Assembly: GCF_014203275.1 (NCBI RefSeq)
Contig: NZ_JACHIP010000002.1
Coordinates: 868,001-932,000, forward strand
Length of the DNA: 64,000 bases
Source of the DNA: Granulicella aggregans
GTDB taxonomy: Bacteria; Acidobacteriota; Terriglobia; Terriglobales; Acidobacteriaceae
Direction: 5' to 3'
The notes under the pieces are model-generated. The model ran no database searches. It had not been told where the DNA came from and saw nothing but the letters and a program-made list of their open reading frames with translations. Both the position numbers and the translations under genes were made by a program. Shown here in pieces: positions 52,441 to 61,210 of this stretch. How positions within the stretch are numbered: position 1 is the first letter of the stretch; every line of letters begins with the position of its first letter.

Positions 52441-53346
52441 ATGCGCCTGTTCACGACTGCCCTGCTTTCAGCCAGCTTTCTCGCCTGCTCTGGCATCCCT
52501 GCCTCTCCGCAAGCTCAGACTCCCGCCGCCATCACCACCGACCCCGCCCCTGACAAGGCACATCCCGCCGCCTTCGACACCTTCCAACTCCCCAGCCACG
52601 GCGCGCAGCTCAACGCCTTCGTCTACATCGCCGCTGGAGCAGGCCCGCACCCTACCGTCATCCTGCTGCATGGCTTCCCCGGCAACGAAAAGAATCTCGA
52701 TCTCGCCCAGACGCTCCGCCGCGCGGGCTACGACATCCTCTTCTTCAACTACCGCGGAAGCTGGGGCTCCCCCGGCGACTTCTCCTTCACTCATTCCATC
52801 GAAGACGTTCAGTCTGCCATCGCTTATCTGCGCGATCCTATAAACGCCACCCGCCTTCGCGTCGATTCGAAACAGATCATCCTCATCGGTCACAGCATGG
52901 GCGGCTTCATGGCCCGCTACGCGGGCGCGCAGGACCCCGGCATCAAGGCCGTCGGCCTCATCTCCGCCGCCGACATGGCCGTCGACAAGATCGAGACCAT
53001 TCCCACCGCATATCGGAATCGCGCTGTCGATCCCATCGCCAAGAGCTTCGCCGAAGAAGGCCTTGCTCCTCTCGCCGGATGCACGCCGAAGAGTCTTGCC
53101 GAAGAGGCCGTTGCCAACTCCGATGCCTGGAACATTCCAAATCTCGCGCCAAAGCTGGCCAGCCGCCCCGTTCTCGACCTTACCTCCGACGACGGTCTGG
53201 CTCCGTCGAACGACGCATTCGTCTCCGCACTCAAAAAGTCCGGATCGACCCACGTCTTTACCCAACACTTTGCAACCGACCACTCCTACTCCGATCAGCG
53301 CATCGCGATGCAGATAGCCATCTTGAACTGGCTCGCCGCCCTCTAA
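52441..53346 (+). CDS. secreted alpha/beta hydrolase (dienelactone-hydrolase/BAAT-like)
   Basis: The 301-residue protein has a signal peptide (LFTTALLSASFLACSGIP, with a possible lipobox-like LAC-S). A classical alpha/beta hydrolase fold follows: PTVILLHGFPGNEKN (oxyanion loop), YDILFFNYRGSWGSPGDF, the nucleophile elbow GHSMGG, and the catalytic His in FATDHSYSD near the C-terminus. The acid Asp is probably in the strand with VLDLTSDDGLAPSND. It likely hydrolyses esters or amides in the periplasm. The gene is divergent from mnmG and 47 bp before the mechanosensitive channel gene. Confidence 0.88.
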   Translation: MRLFTTALLSASFLACSGIPASPQAQTPAAITTDPAPDKAHPAAFDTFQLPSHGAQLNAFVYIAAGAGPHPTVILLHGFPGNEKNLDLAQTLRRAGYDILFFNYRGSWGSPGDFSFTHSIEDVQSAIAYLRDPINATRLRVDSKQIILIGHSMGGFMARYAGAQDPGIKAVGLISAADMAVDKIETIPTAYRNRAVDPIAKSFAEEGLAPLAGCTPKSLAEEAVANSDAWNIPNLAPKLASRPVLDLTSDDGLAPSNDAFVSALKKSGSTHVFTQHFATDHSYSDQRIAMQIAILNWLAAL

Positions 53347-53393
53347 CTCGTCAGCGACCCGAAAAGCCTCCACCACGCTCGCAGGAGACTCCC

Positions 53394-54533
53394 GTGCCAC
53401 TGAAGATTCTTCCCTCTCTCGCGTTTCATTTTGCTTCACCGGCTACCGAAGCGGCAGCGGCACTGCAGATCCGCCACCGTTGGTTTCTCGCCATCTTCCT
53501 CGTCTGCGCGGCCATCGTCCTCTCTAGCGTTGTCCACTACGTCGTCTTTCGCCTCATCCGTCGCAAAGAAGCGCAGACCGCGACCCTCGGCTGGGGACTG
53601 CAGCAGTATCTTGGACGTCCAGCGCGCGTCATCTTCCTGCTGACCTGCCTGATGGCGGTGCTGCCCACGTTGCCTGATCTCCCTTTCAATCTGAACCCGA
53701 TTCTGCGCCAGGGCTTCATCATGGCCATCGTCGTCGCCCTGGGATGGTTCGCGGTCGGCTTCGTTTATGTCCTGCAGCAGGTGACCCTTCGCCGGTACGA
53801 CATCACCGCCGAAGACAACATCCAGGCCCGCCGCGTCCATACCCAACTCCAACTCATCCGCCGGCTGGTGATTGGCTTCATCGTCATTCTGACTGCGGGT
53901 GCTTTGCTCTGGAGCTTCGACGACCCACGCATCTGGCACTATGGATCTGGCCTGCTCGCATCAGCTGGAGTCGCATCGCTCATCCTCGCAACTGCCGCGA
54001 AGTCAACGGCAGCAAATATCCTCGCAGGACTGCAGATCGCTTTCACCGAACCGATCAGAATTGATGATGTTGTCGTCGTGCAGGGCGAGTGGGGACGCAT
54101 CGAAGAGATCAACTCTGCTTACGTCGTCATCAAGATCTGGGACCTGCGCCGCTTGATCGTCCCGCTCAGTTACTTCATCGAAAACAGCTTCCAGAACTGG
54201 TCGCGTGAGTCGACCGACATCATGGGCACTGCCTTCCTGCATGTGGACTACTCCGTCCCGGTCGAGATTCTCCGCGCCCAGCTTGATACCATCGTCCATC
54301 CGCACCCGTTATGGGATGGCAAGGTCTGCGGGCTGCAGGTCACAAATCTCACAGAGAATTCCATGGAACTGCGCTGTTTGATGAGTAGCCACAACTCCAG
54401 CCGCAACTTCGACCTCCGCTGCGACGTGCGCGAGAAGATGATCGCCTTCATCCGCGACAACTATCCCGATGCCTTTCCGAAGACGCGCTTCTCCGCTCTG
54501 CCTGAGACGATTACGGAAGGAAAGAAGCCATAG
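53394..54533 (+). CDS. mechanosensitive ion channel family protein (MscS-type)
   Basis: The 379-residue protein has four hydrophobic helices. It contains the MscS beta-domain after LAGLQIAFTEPIRIDDVVVV with EWGRIEEINSAYVVIKIWDL and RLIVPLSYFIENSFQNWSR, typical of the MscS cytoplasmic region. The channel opens under membrane tension to release solutes. I start it at GTG 53394, where GCAGGAG lies upstream; a longer open frame to 53079 overlaps the hydrolase gene and has no start signal. It follows the hydrolase gene in the same direction and ends 4 bp from the convergent MFS gene. Confidence 0.9.
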   Translation: MPLKILPSLAFHFASPATEAAAALQIRHRWFLAIFLVCAAIVLSSVVHYVVFRLIRRKEAQTATLGWGLQQYLGRPARVIFLLTCLMAVLPTLPDLPFNLNPILRQGFIMAIVVALGWFAVGFVYVLQQVTLRRYDITAEDNIQARRVHTQLQLIRRLVIGFIVILTAGALLWSFDDPRIWHYGSGLLASAGVASLILATAAKSTAANILAGLQIAFTEPIRIDDVVVVQGEWGRIEEINSAYVVIKIWDLRRLIVPLSYFIENSFQNWSRESTDIMGTAFLHVDYSVPVEILRAQLDTIVHPHPLWDGKVCGLQVTNLTENSMELRCLMSSHNSSRNFDLRCDVREKMIAFIRDNYPDAFPKTRFSALPETITEGKKP

Positions 54534-54537
54534 GGAC

Positions 54538-55893
54538 TTAGCACCTTGCGGCTGCGCCCTTCCTGCTCACTATCAGGATCACTAAAGCCGCCATCAAATA
54601 CGCGATCGACAGCATCCCTGTACCCACACGCGTCCCACCGCCATGCTGGATCGCCCACCCCATCCAGTTCGGCCCCACAAAGCCGCCGATGATGGACAGC
54701 ATATTGATCGCAGCGATCCCTACCGCGGCAGCCGGGCCATCGAGAAACGTGGTGCTCAGGCTGAGCGCCGGCCCCTGGCTTGCGTAGTAGCTCACCGACG
54801 CCAGCCCCAAGGCGACGATCATCACCCACGGCTGCCGCACCATCCCGCTTACCGCGAACGACATCGCCGTCAGCAGCGACAGCCCCACGATGTACGGCAC
54901 CTTCGCCCGTATCCGATCCGAGTGCCAACTGACGATCAACATTCCCGCGGCGCCCGCCAGCGCGATCCCGGCGATCAGAGCGCCTACGCGGTTAGTGCTC
55001 CACCCCGTCGCCGCCTGGTAGATTGCCGGTGCCGAAAACGAAAACGCGTAGTACGAGCCCAGCGACAGGAACATATACACACCGATCAGAGCGACCCTCG
55101 GCTCCTTAAGCACGGATAGAAGGACAGACAACACGCCCGCATGATGACCGGACTTGCCGCCGGAGCGCTCAATGGCGGCCGCATCTTCGCGTAGACGAGC
55201 GAGCAGCCAGGCACGCTCCTCTGGCTCCATCCACTTCGCGTCGGCGGGGCCGTCCGGCAGCATGTTCCAGACCACGACACTGAGCACGATCGCCGGTAAC
55301 GCCTCCACCAGGAAGAGCCACTGCCATCCCTTCAGTCCCAGCCTGCCGTTCAGGCTCAGCAGCGACCCAGCGATCAGCCCCATCAAGACATTGCTTAGCG
55401 GAAACGCGATGTAGAACCTGCCAATCGCCCGCGACCGCATCTCCTGTGGAAACCACAGCGACAGGTAGTAGAGCACTCCGGGAAAGAAACCCGCCTCTGC
55501 CATGCCCAGCAGAAACCGCAGCGCGTAGAAGCTGAGGGGCGACCGTACAAACATCATCGCCGCAGCGAGCACGCCCCACGTCAGCATGATGCGCGCGATC
55601 CACCGTCTCGCGCCGAACTTCAGCAGGAGGAGATTCGACGGCAGCTCGCACATCGCATAACTCAGGAAGAAGACGCCCGCTCCGAATCCGTAGATACCCG
55701 CGTTGAAGTGCAGATCGCGATTCATCTGCAGCGCCGCGAAGCTGATATTTGCCCGATCCATAAACGCGACCATGTAGCAGACCGACAGCAGTGGAATCAG
55801 CCGCCATCCGGCTTTCCGCAAAGTGCGTTGGCCCAGCGAACTATCGCTGGCAAGATGCAGCTCCGCCGAATCCGTAACGCCGGGTAAGACCAC
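54538..55893 (-). CDS. MFS transporter, anion:cation symporter type
   Basis: The 451-residue transporter has twelve predicted helices. It has the MFS loop PSNLLLLKFGARRWIARIML between helices 2 and 3, VGMAEAGFFPG-like sequence (LGMAEAGFFPGVLYYLSLWF) and PQEMRSRAIGRFYIA, all typical of the anion:cation symporter (ACS) family that imports sugar acids such as galactonate, or phthalate-like compounds. The GTG start has GAGG upstream. It is transcribed convergently with the channel gene and divergently from the VOC gene. The substrate cannot be deduced; sugar acid uptake would fit a pectin-degrading lifestyle. Confidence 0.9.
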   Translation of the reverse strand: MVLPGVTDSAELHLASDSSLGQRTLRKAGWRLIPLLSVCYMVAFMDRANISFAALQMNRDLHFNAGIYGFGAGVFFLSYAMCELPSNLLLLKFGARRWIARIMLTWGVLAAAMMFVRSPLSFYALRFLLGMAEAGFFPGVLYYLSLWFPQEMRSRAIGRFYIAFPLSNVLMGLIAGSLLSLNGRLGLKGWQWLFLVEALPAIVLSVVVWNMLPDGPADAKWMEPEERAWLLARLREDAAAIERSGGKSGHHAGVLSVLLSVLKEPRVALIGVYMFLSLGSYYAFSFSAPAIYQAATGWSTNRVGALIAGIALAGAAGMLIVSWHSDRIRAKVPYIVGLSLLTAMSFAVSGMVRQPWVMIVALGLASVSYYASQGPALSLSTTFLDGPAAAVGIAAINMLSIIGGFVGPNWMGWAIQHGGGTRVGTGMLSIAYLMAALVILIVSRKGAAARC

Positions 55894-55999
55894 GCAGAGC
55901 CTCTAGAAATAGATTTTGGAAATGGTGATGCGCTCATCCTACCCGTGAGCTATTCTTTCCGCGTAGCAAAATCGCCCGGCCACGGAAAGGCTAGCTAGA

Positions 56000-56386
56000 A
56001 TGCTCTCTACCAGCCCCATCATCGGTTTCGTCCCCACGCGTGATGGAGAACGCGCCCGCGCCTTTTACGTCGAGACGCTTGGCCTGACCTTCGTCACCGA
56101 CGACGGCTTCGCGCTCGTCTTCCGCTCCGGGAGCAATATGATCCGGATTGCCCGTTCCGGCGACTTCACGCCCGCGCCGCACACGATTCTGGGCTGGGAG
56201 GTCGCGGACATCGTAGCCGAAGTTACCGCGCTCAACGCCAAAGGTGTCCTCTTCGCTCGCTATGCGTTCCTACCGCCGGATCAGGTCGATGCGCTCGGTA
56301 TATGGTCCTCGCCAACCGCCGACAGGGTCGCTTGGTTCCAAGACCCCGACGGCAACACTCTTTCGCTCTCGCAGCACCACGGATAG
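56000..56386 (+). CDS. VOC family protein (glyoxalase/dioxygenase superfamily)
   Basis: The 128-residue protein has a single VOC module: PIIGFVPTRDGERARAFYVE, TLGLTFVTDDGFALVFRSG, VADIVAEVTALNAKGVLFAR and AWFQDPDGNTLSLSQH. The closing DPDGNxLSL motif is typical and carries a metal-ligand type Glu/His position. Members range from glyoxalase I to antibiotic resistance and ring-cleaving dioxygenases; this minimal form has no fixed function. The ATG has a GGAAAGG stretch upstream. It lies convergent to the DedA-rhodanese gene. Confidence 0.9.
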   Translation: MLSTSPIIGFVPTRDGERARAFYVETLGLTFVTDDGFALVFRSGSNMIRIARSGDFTPAPHTILGWEVADIVAEVTALNAKGVLFARYAFLPPDQVDALGIWSSPTADRVAWFQDPDGNTLSLSQHHG

Positions 56387-56410
56387 TCTGATTTGGGAAC
56401 CGCGGCGGCG

Positions 56411-57394
56411 CTACTCGAAGCGCGGCAACTTCTGCATATCCGCCTCCGGCACCATCTCCATCGGCCCACCGGCCTTGATCCACGCCTTGATCCCGCCCTC
56501 GATCACCTGTGTCCTGCAGTTCTCCTCGGCCAGCTTGCGTGCGACGCGGATGCTGGTCACGTCGCGGATACAACTGCAATAGATGTAGATCTCGCACTCG
56601 GGAGCCATGAACTCCCGTAGAGCGACCAACTCTTCCTGCAGCCGGTGCGGTTCCACGCGGATCGAGTTCTTGATGCGCTGCATTCCGGGATCGTAGTAGC
56701 CATGGCTGCGAACATCGGCGATCACCACCAGCTTATCCGGCGTCAGTGCCTGCAGTCGCTCGTAGAGATTCGCGGCCGAGATCTTCTCGATTGCCCCGGA
56801 TCGCCGTGCACGCAAGGTAAATGCCAGCAGAACCCCGCCATAGGCAAATACCGCCAGAAGAACGATCAGGAGAACGGCGTGTCCGGCACTCTCGATTCGT
56901 TGGATGATTTGCACGATGAATTTGCTGAAGATATATCCCATGGCGAGCCACGCCGAACAGTATCCCAGCACACCCAGAGCATCCATCCGGAGAAACTGGC
57001 TGATTCGCATGTTCAGGCTGCCCGCAATGGGTGCAGCCATCGCGCCCAGCCCGGGGATGAACTTCGCGAAGAGAAGTGTCCTTGGCCCACGCCGGTAGAA
57101 GTAGCCCGCCGAAGAAAAGATGCAGGCCTCGGGATTGACGGACGCGCGGCAAAGGATCCCCAGCAACCACCAACCCGTGTATCGCCCGCCGTAAAAGAGC
57201 AGCGTATCGGCGGCCACAGCTCCGGCCCACGCTATTGCGAGGACTGCCCAGGGATTCAGCGCCCCTGCGTGTGAAGCCGCACCCGCCGCCAGCAACACGG
57301 TCGAGGCCGGCAGCGGCAGACCCATCGCCGCCAGAAATAGCACCAGGCCGGTGACGGCGTATCCGTGGTGCATGATGAAACTCACTACGGCCAT
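56411..57394 (-). CDS. DedA-family membrane protein fused to a rhodanese domain
   Basis: The 327-residue protein combines a DedA/SNARE-associated domain (about 1-200) with a rhodanese domain (about 215-327). The DedA half has PLPASTVLLAAGAA, the reentrant FAKFIPGLGAMAAPIAGSLN and a C-terminal helical part. In classical members this loop reads [FY]xRFxPxxR; here Lys replaces the first Arg and Gly the second. The rhodanese half has VVIADVRSHGYYDPG and the active-site loop IYIYCSCIRDVTS with its Cys, then VIEGGIKAWIKAGGP. DedA proteins move lipid carriers across the membrane; the rhodanese part may sense sulfur or redox state. Fusions of this kind occur in several phyla. Confidence 0.85.
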   Translation of the reverse strand: MAVVSFIMHHGYAVTGLVLFLAAMGLPLPASTVLLAAGAASHAGALNPWAVLAIAWAGAVAADTLLFYGGRYTGWWLLGILCRASVNPEACIFSSAGYFYRRGPRTLLFAKFIPGLGAMAAPIAGSLNMRISQFLRMDALGVLGYCSAWLAMGYIFSKFIVQIIQRIESAGHAVLLIVLLAVFAYGGVLLAFTLRARRSGAIEKISAANLYERLQALTPDKLVVIADVRSHGYYDPGMQRIKNSIRVEPHRLQEELVALREFMAPECEIYIYCSCIRDVTSIRVARKLAEENCRTQVIEGGIKAWIKAGGPMEMVPEADMQKLPRFE

Positions 57395-57557
57395 CCCGCG
57401 CGTCCCTGCCCCTCAAATCACTTGACATGAGGATAGATGCAATCCATGAAGCAGGCGGCGGCCAGTGCGGCGGGCCTTTAAATCACCCGTAAGTGTTAGT
57501 GCGCAGTGGATAACCGCAGATTGCCGTCGGGAATGACAAAGAGGGATTCGGGAGATT

Positions 57558-60500
57558 TCAAAACTGGAGCCGCAGCCCGAATTGAAGCTGCCGCTCTCTT
57601 GAATTAGCGGTGCTCGAAGCTGTGAATGCGCCAAACGGCTGCTCGTTTAACCCCTCCGCAGCAACTGTCGTCGCATCCTGGAAGATCAGTGGCGTCACCG
57701 CACCTACAGTCGTACCCTCCTGATAAGCCCGCGTCGTCGTGCTGGTGTAGTTCACATGGTTGGGTAGGTTGAAGACTTCCGCCGATGCCCGTAGCCTCAG
57801 CCGCTCCGTGACCCGGATGCTCCGGTTTACGCGCAGATCCATGTGGATCGTCTCTGGCAGCCGCAAAGTATTTCTGCCTACGGTTGGCAGATAGACCGCG
57901 CCGCCCGAGCCATTGATGCTGGTATGCCCGCCACTTAGCCGCGTGCCGCCAAAGATCTCATAGCTGTAGGGCCGGCCGCTCGTCTCGACAAACAGAGGGC
58001 TGACTTGCCATCCATTCGCAGCCAGCTTCAGCCACTGTTTCGGCGTCGCCAGAGAGGGCTCCCAGATAGCGCTTGCCGTAATCTTATGCGGGCAGTTCAG
58101 CGTCGAGAGACCACGGTCGTATCCCAGCACAAACGGGTCAAGCTGGCCGTTCGTCCTGGGGGTAGCGCTGTTGTTCTGGCCGTAGTCGATCGCCTTGGCC
58201 CACGTCCATGTCGCGCGAAACTCCAACCCTTTGCGGCTTCGTCGCTCCGCCGAGAGCACCATCGCGTTGTACGTCGCGTTCGTGTTCGAGACGATGTCCG
58301 TGACCGGCCCGTAGAGCGGGCTGACCCGCGCCGTATAGTACGGCAGCACGAAGATTTCGCCGTTCGTCGCCCCCCGCGGCCCACTTCCACCGACCGGGCC
58401 GCCCTGCAACTGAAACATCCGCGTCGCGGTCGAGTGAGCGATATTGATGTCGACCGAGTCCGGCAACTGCCGGTCAAGGTTGACGACATACGATGCCCCT
58501 GCCGTGATGCCGAAGCCCACTCCACGCTCGATCGCGAAGGTTCCCTGCTGCACCATCGGCAACCGGAATCGCTTATCGAAGAGCATCGCGGAGGTCGTCG
58601 TACTCACCGCCGCTCCGGGCTCAGCCAGATACGTACACCCGTATCCGAAGCCCTGGTTTGCCACTTGTGGGCAGTTCGTCACCGTCGTCGGCGTGATCCT
58701 CACATGCGTAGCCGTCCCCGGCAGCGCTGTATCGAGAAGCGCGGACCGGATCGTCCCTCCCGGCAACCTGCCGTAATACACACCATAACCAGCGCGGACC
58801 GTCCCTTTGCCCACTCCCAGCGGCTGCCACGCAATCCCCACCCTCGGCCCAACGTTGTTCCTGTCTTCGGGGAACGCACTGGTCGTGCTATGTGCCCCGA
58901 ACAGGGCATCGATTGCTGGGTTCCGCGCCTTGGGAGAGGGCTCACGCTCATATTCGTAGCGGACCCCGAGCGTCACTTGGAGCATCGGCGTCGCCTTCCA
59001 CTGGTCCTGCGCAAACCCAGCCCACTCCTGCATGGGGAAGCTTACGCTCTGTTCGCCGAAGCTCTGAGTAAACGTTCGAAAGCAGAATCGGTGAATCGAC
59101 GCCACAATCGATGGGCACGCGCCGTTGGGATAAGCGTCTGCGCTGAAGGTGTAGTCGGTGATCCAGTCCACCAGCCCGCCAGCCTTGCCCGCCGCTATGC
59201 CGCTGTCGTAGCGAAAGGCTCCCTCCTGATTGCTCAGCGCGTCGATGCGGTCGTGAATCTGGCTGAAGTCAAAACCAGCTTGCACTAGCTGCCTCCGGTG
59301 CGACCACTCAACCAACTCCGCCACCTGTAGCCGTCTCTCATCCGGGTACGCCTTACGCCCAAGCGACGCGGGAGTTCCAAACATGAAGCCATTCGGCCCA
59401 ATCGAGATCTCCGGCGCAAGTCCGCCCGGTCCGATCGCCGGCTCCTGCGGCAGCGGCTGCTGCGCCGTCTCGTACTCGAAGTCGCGGCCATAGGCGACGC
59501 GCACCTCGTTGCTCAAGTGGCTCGTCCACAGACTGACCAGCCGCGCCACGCCGGCGTCCAATTTGCCATATGCACTGCCGATGCTCGCTCGCCCGCGGTC
59601 GACCACCGGCTCGGAGCGCACGCCTCCCGGAGAACTCCACCGGACGCGATTCCCCTGCACGCTCAGTTTATTGCTCGCCGAGATTTGCCAGTCCACCTTG
59701 CCAAAGGCAATCTGCTGGTCCTCTCGTCGCGGTACCGTTCCTGTCAGGCTCTCGAGATACGTCAACGCCGTATCCGTCGCCTTGGCAGAGACGCCACGAT
59801 TTCCCAGCAGGGCGTGCTGGGTCGCCGTCAACTCAAAAAAGCTGCCGTATCCGGGCGACGAGACCGCGTCATTGGCCCGGCGCTGTACATCGACCGCCGC
59901 AAAGTAGAAGACCCTGGGCTGCGACACCGCTCCGTCGCGCGTGGCTCTTACCGTCCATGGGACTGGCCATGCAATCGGCCCCCCTACGCTTCCGCCAAAC
60001 TGCTGCCGGAGATCGCGCGGTTTCACCAAGGTGCTTGTAACCACGCCGCCCGCATAGCTGCTCGCTACCGAGAACGGATTCGTCGCGCCCCAGGCGCTGT
60101 TCCGCGCCAGGTAGAATCCGCTCCCGTGCAGAGCATTGGTCCCACTCTTCGAGACCGTAGTGACTACGCCGCCAACCGCGTGGCCGTCCAGCGCCGAATA
60201 GCTCCCCGAGTTCACCCGAAACTCCTGCACCGCTCCCTGCGAAAATGTGTAAGCCGCGCCGGCATGGCGTCCGTGTAGAGAGCGCGACCCATCGCCGCCG
60301 ACTCCGGTCACTGTTCCGCTGTCACCTTCCTCCTCTACTTCACGCCCCGCTCCAACGCCCGTGCCTTGCGCGACCCCACCGAAGGATTGATCGTTCGAAG
60401 CGCCATCGATCTCGCTGGAGTTCTGCGTCGTCGCCAGTCCGCGAAAGCTTACCGCGGCTTCTCCATCCGTCGTTGATCCCCCATTGGCCTCCGGCAGAAG

Positions 60501-60998
60501 CAGCGCGAAGCTCTGCCATCGCCGGCCATCCATCGGCAACAGGTCAAGGTGCGACTCGGTCGTCAACAGCCCAGAAGTCTCCGCCGGCTGCACAGAGTCT
60601 TCATCCGGCCGGCTGACGATTGGGACGGGCGCGGAATCGACTGAGACCAGCGTCTCCACCGTCGCCAGGCCGAGCGTAACGTCAGCGGAAGCAATCGACC
60701 CCAATCCGACCGTCACCTCTTTCGCTGCGGATGCAAATCCAGCTGCTGAGATTGTCACGCGATACGCCCCGGGCGCGGCGTGCGTCAGCAAAAAGCTTCC
60801 CTCGGCTCCTGTTTTGAGTGCCTGTTCGAAGCCCGTCGCGTGGCTGACGACCGACACCCGAGCCGCAACCACAGAGTCGCCCCGCGGGTCCGTGACCCTC
60901 CCGCCGATCGCTCCATCGACTGAGCTCTGCGCCGTGGCCGCAAAACACCCCAGAATCACGAGCACTACCCACAACAGCTCACGTCCCCAATTTCCCAT
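57558..60998 (-). CDS. TonB-dependent outer-membrane receptor with carboxypeptidase-regulatory domain (Oar-like)
   Basis: The protein has about 1146 residues from ATG 60998, preceded by GAGGAGAACGC. The open frame reaches 61088, but the added 30 residues lack a start signal and precede the signal peptide. Features in order: signal peptide (LLWVVLVILGCFAATAQ), a CarboxypepD_reg domain (GAIGGRVTDPRGDSVVAARV), a plug with LDLLPMDGRRWQSFALLLPE, and a barrel ending LQFGLRLQF. It belongs to the same Oar-like family as the other receptors here. Substrate unknown. It stands directly before another receptor gene and 163 bp after the DedA gene. Confidence 0.9.
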   Translation of the reverse strand: MGNWGRELLWVVLVILGCFAATAQSSVDGAIGGRVTDPRGDSVVAARVSVVSHATGFEQALKTGAEGSFLLTHAAPGAYRVTISAAGFASAAKEVTVGLGSIASADVTLGLATVETLVSVDSAPVPIVSRPDEDSVQPAETSGLLTTESHLDLLPMDGRRWQSFALLLPEANGGSTTDGEAAVSFRGLATTQNSSEIDGASNDQSFGGVAQGTGVGAGREVEEEGDSGTVTGVGGDGSRSLHGRHAGAAYTFSQGAVQEFRVNSGSYSALDGHAVGGVVTTVSKSGTNALHGSGFYLARNSAWGATNPFSVASSYAGGVVTSTLVKPRDLRQQFGGSVGGPIAWPVPWTVRATRDGAVSQPRVFYFAAVDVQRRANDAVSSPGYGSFFELTATQHALLGNRGVSAKATDTALTYLESLTGTVPRREDQQIAFGKVDWQISASNKLSVQGNRVRWSSPGGVRSEPVVDRGRASIGSAYGKLDAGVARLVSLWTSHLSNEVRVAYGRDFEYETAQQPLPQEPAIGPGGLAPEISIGPNGFMFGTPASLGRKAYPDERRLQVAELVEWSHRRQLVQAGFDFSQIHDRIDALSNQEGAFRYDSGIAAGKAGGLVDWITDYTFSADAYPNGACPSIVASIHRFCFRTFTQSFGEQSVSFPMQEWAGFAQDQWKATPMLQVTLGVRYEYEREPSPKARNPAIDALFGAHSTTSAFPEDRNNVGPRVGIAWQPLGVGKGTVRAGYGVYYGRLPGGTIRSALLDTALPGTATHVRITPTTVTNCPQVANQGFGYGCTYLAEPGAAVSTTTSAMLFDKRFRLPMVQQGTFAIERGVGFGITAGASYVVNLDRQLPDSVDINIAHSTATRMFQLQGGPVGGSGPRGATNGEIFVLPYYTARVSPLYGPVTDIVSNTNATYNAMVLSAERRSRKGLEFRATWTWAKAIDYGQNNSATPRTNGQLDPFVLGYDRGLSTLNCPHKITASAIWEPSLATPKQWLKLAANGWQVSPLFVETSGRPYSYEIFGGTRLSGGHTSINGSGGAVYLPTVGRNTLRLPETIHMDLRVNRSIRVTERLRLRASAEVFNLPNHVNYTSTTTRAYQEGTTVGAVTPLIFQDATTVAAEGLNEQPFGAFTASSTANSRERQLQFGLRLQF

Positions 60999-61156
60999 GC
61001 GTTCTCCTCGCCTCAAGGGGCGACTTCTCTGTGATTTAAGAGAGAACTGGTGGGAGCTGCCTGCGCCATCGCAATCCGGGCAAAGCATCGCTTCCCATCA
61101 CACAACTTCGCGGGAGTATCGGAAGCGTAATCCCTTTTCCCAGAATAGAAAAGAGC

Positions 61157-61188
61157 AAAAAAGTGGGCGGCAGCCGAAGCCACCGCCC
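61157..61188 (-). terminator. rho-independent terminator of the last TonB receptor gene
   Basis: On the minus strand a 10-bp stem (61165-61174 with 61179-61188, including two G-U pairs) has a TTCG loop. It is followed by a TTTTTT run (complement of 61157-61162), 22 bp past the stop at 61211. Confidence 0.88.
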
Positions 61189-61210
61189 TCAAGATGAACT
61201 GCCTCCGAGG

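Noticed and set aside
53079..53393. N-terminal extension of the mechanosensitive channel frame
   Set aside because: Overlaps the hydrolase gene out of frame and lacks a ribosome-binding site; the GTG at 53394 has GCAGGAG.
60999..61088. 30-residue extension before the second Oar-like receptor
   Set aside because: Contains Cys-rich non-signal sequence; the ATG at 60998 has GAGGAG and begins a signal peptide.
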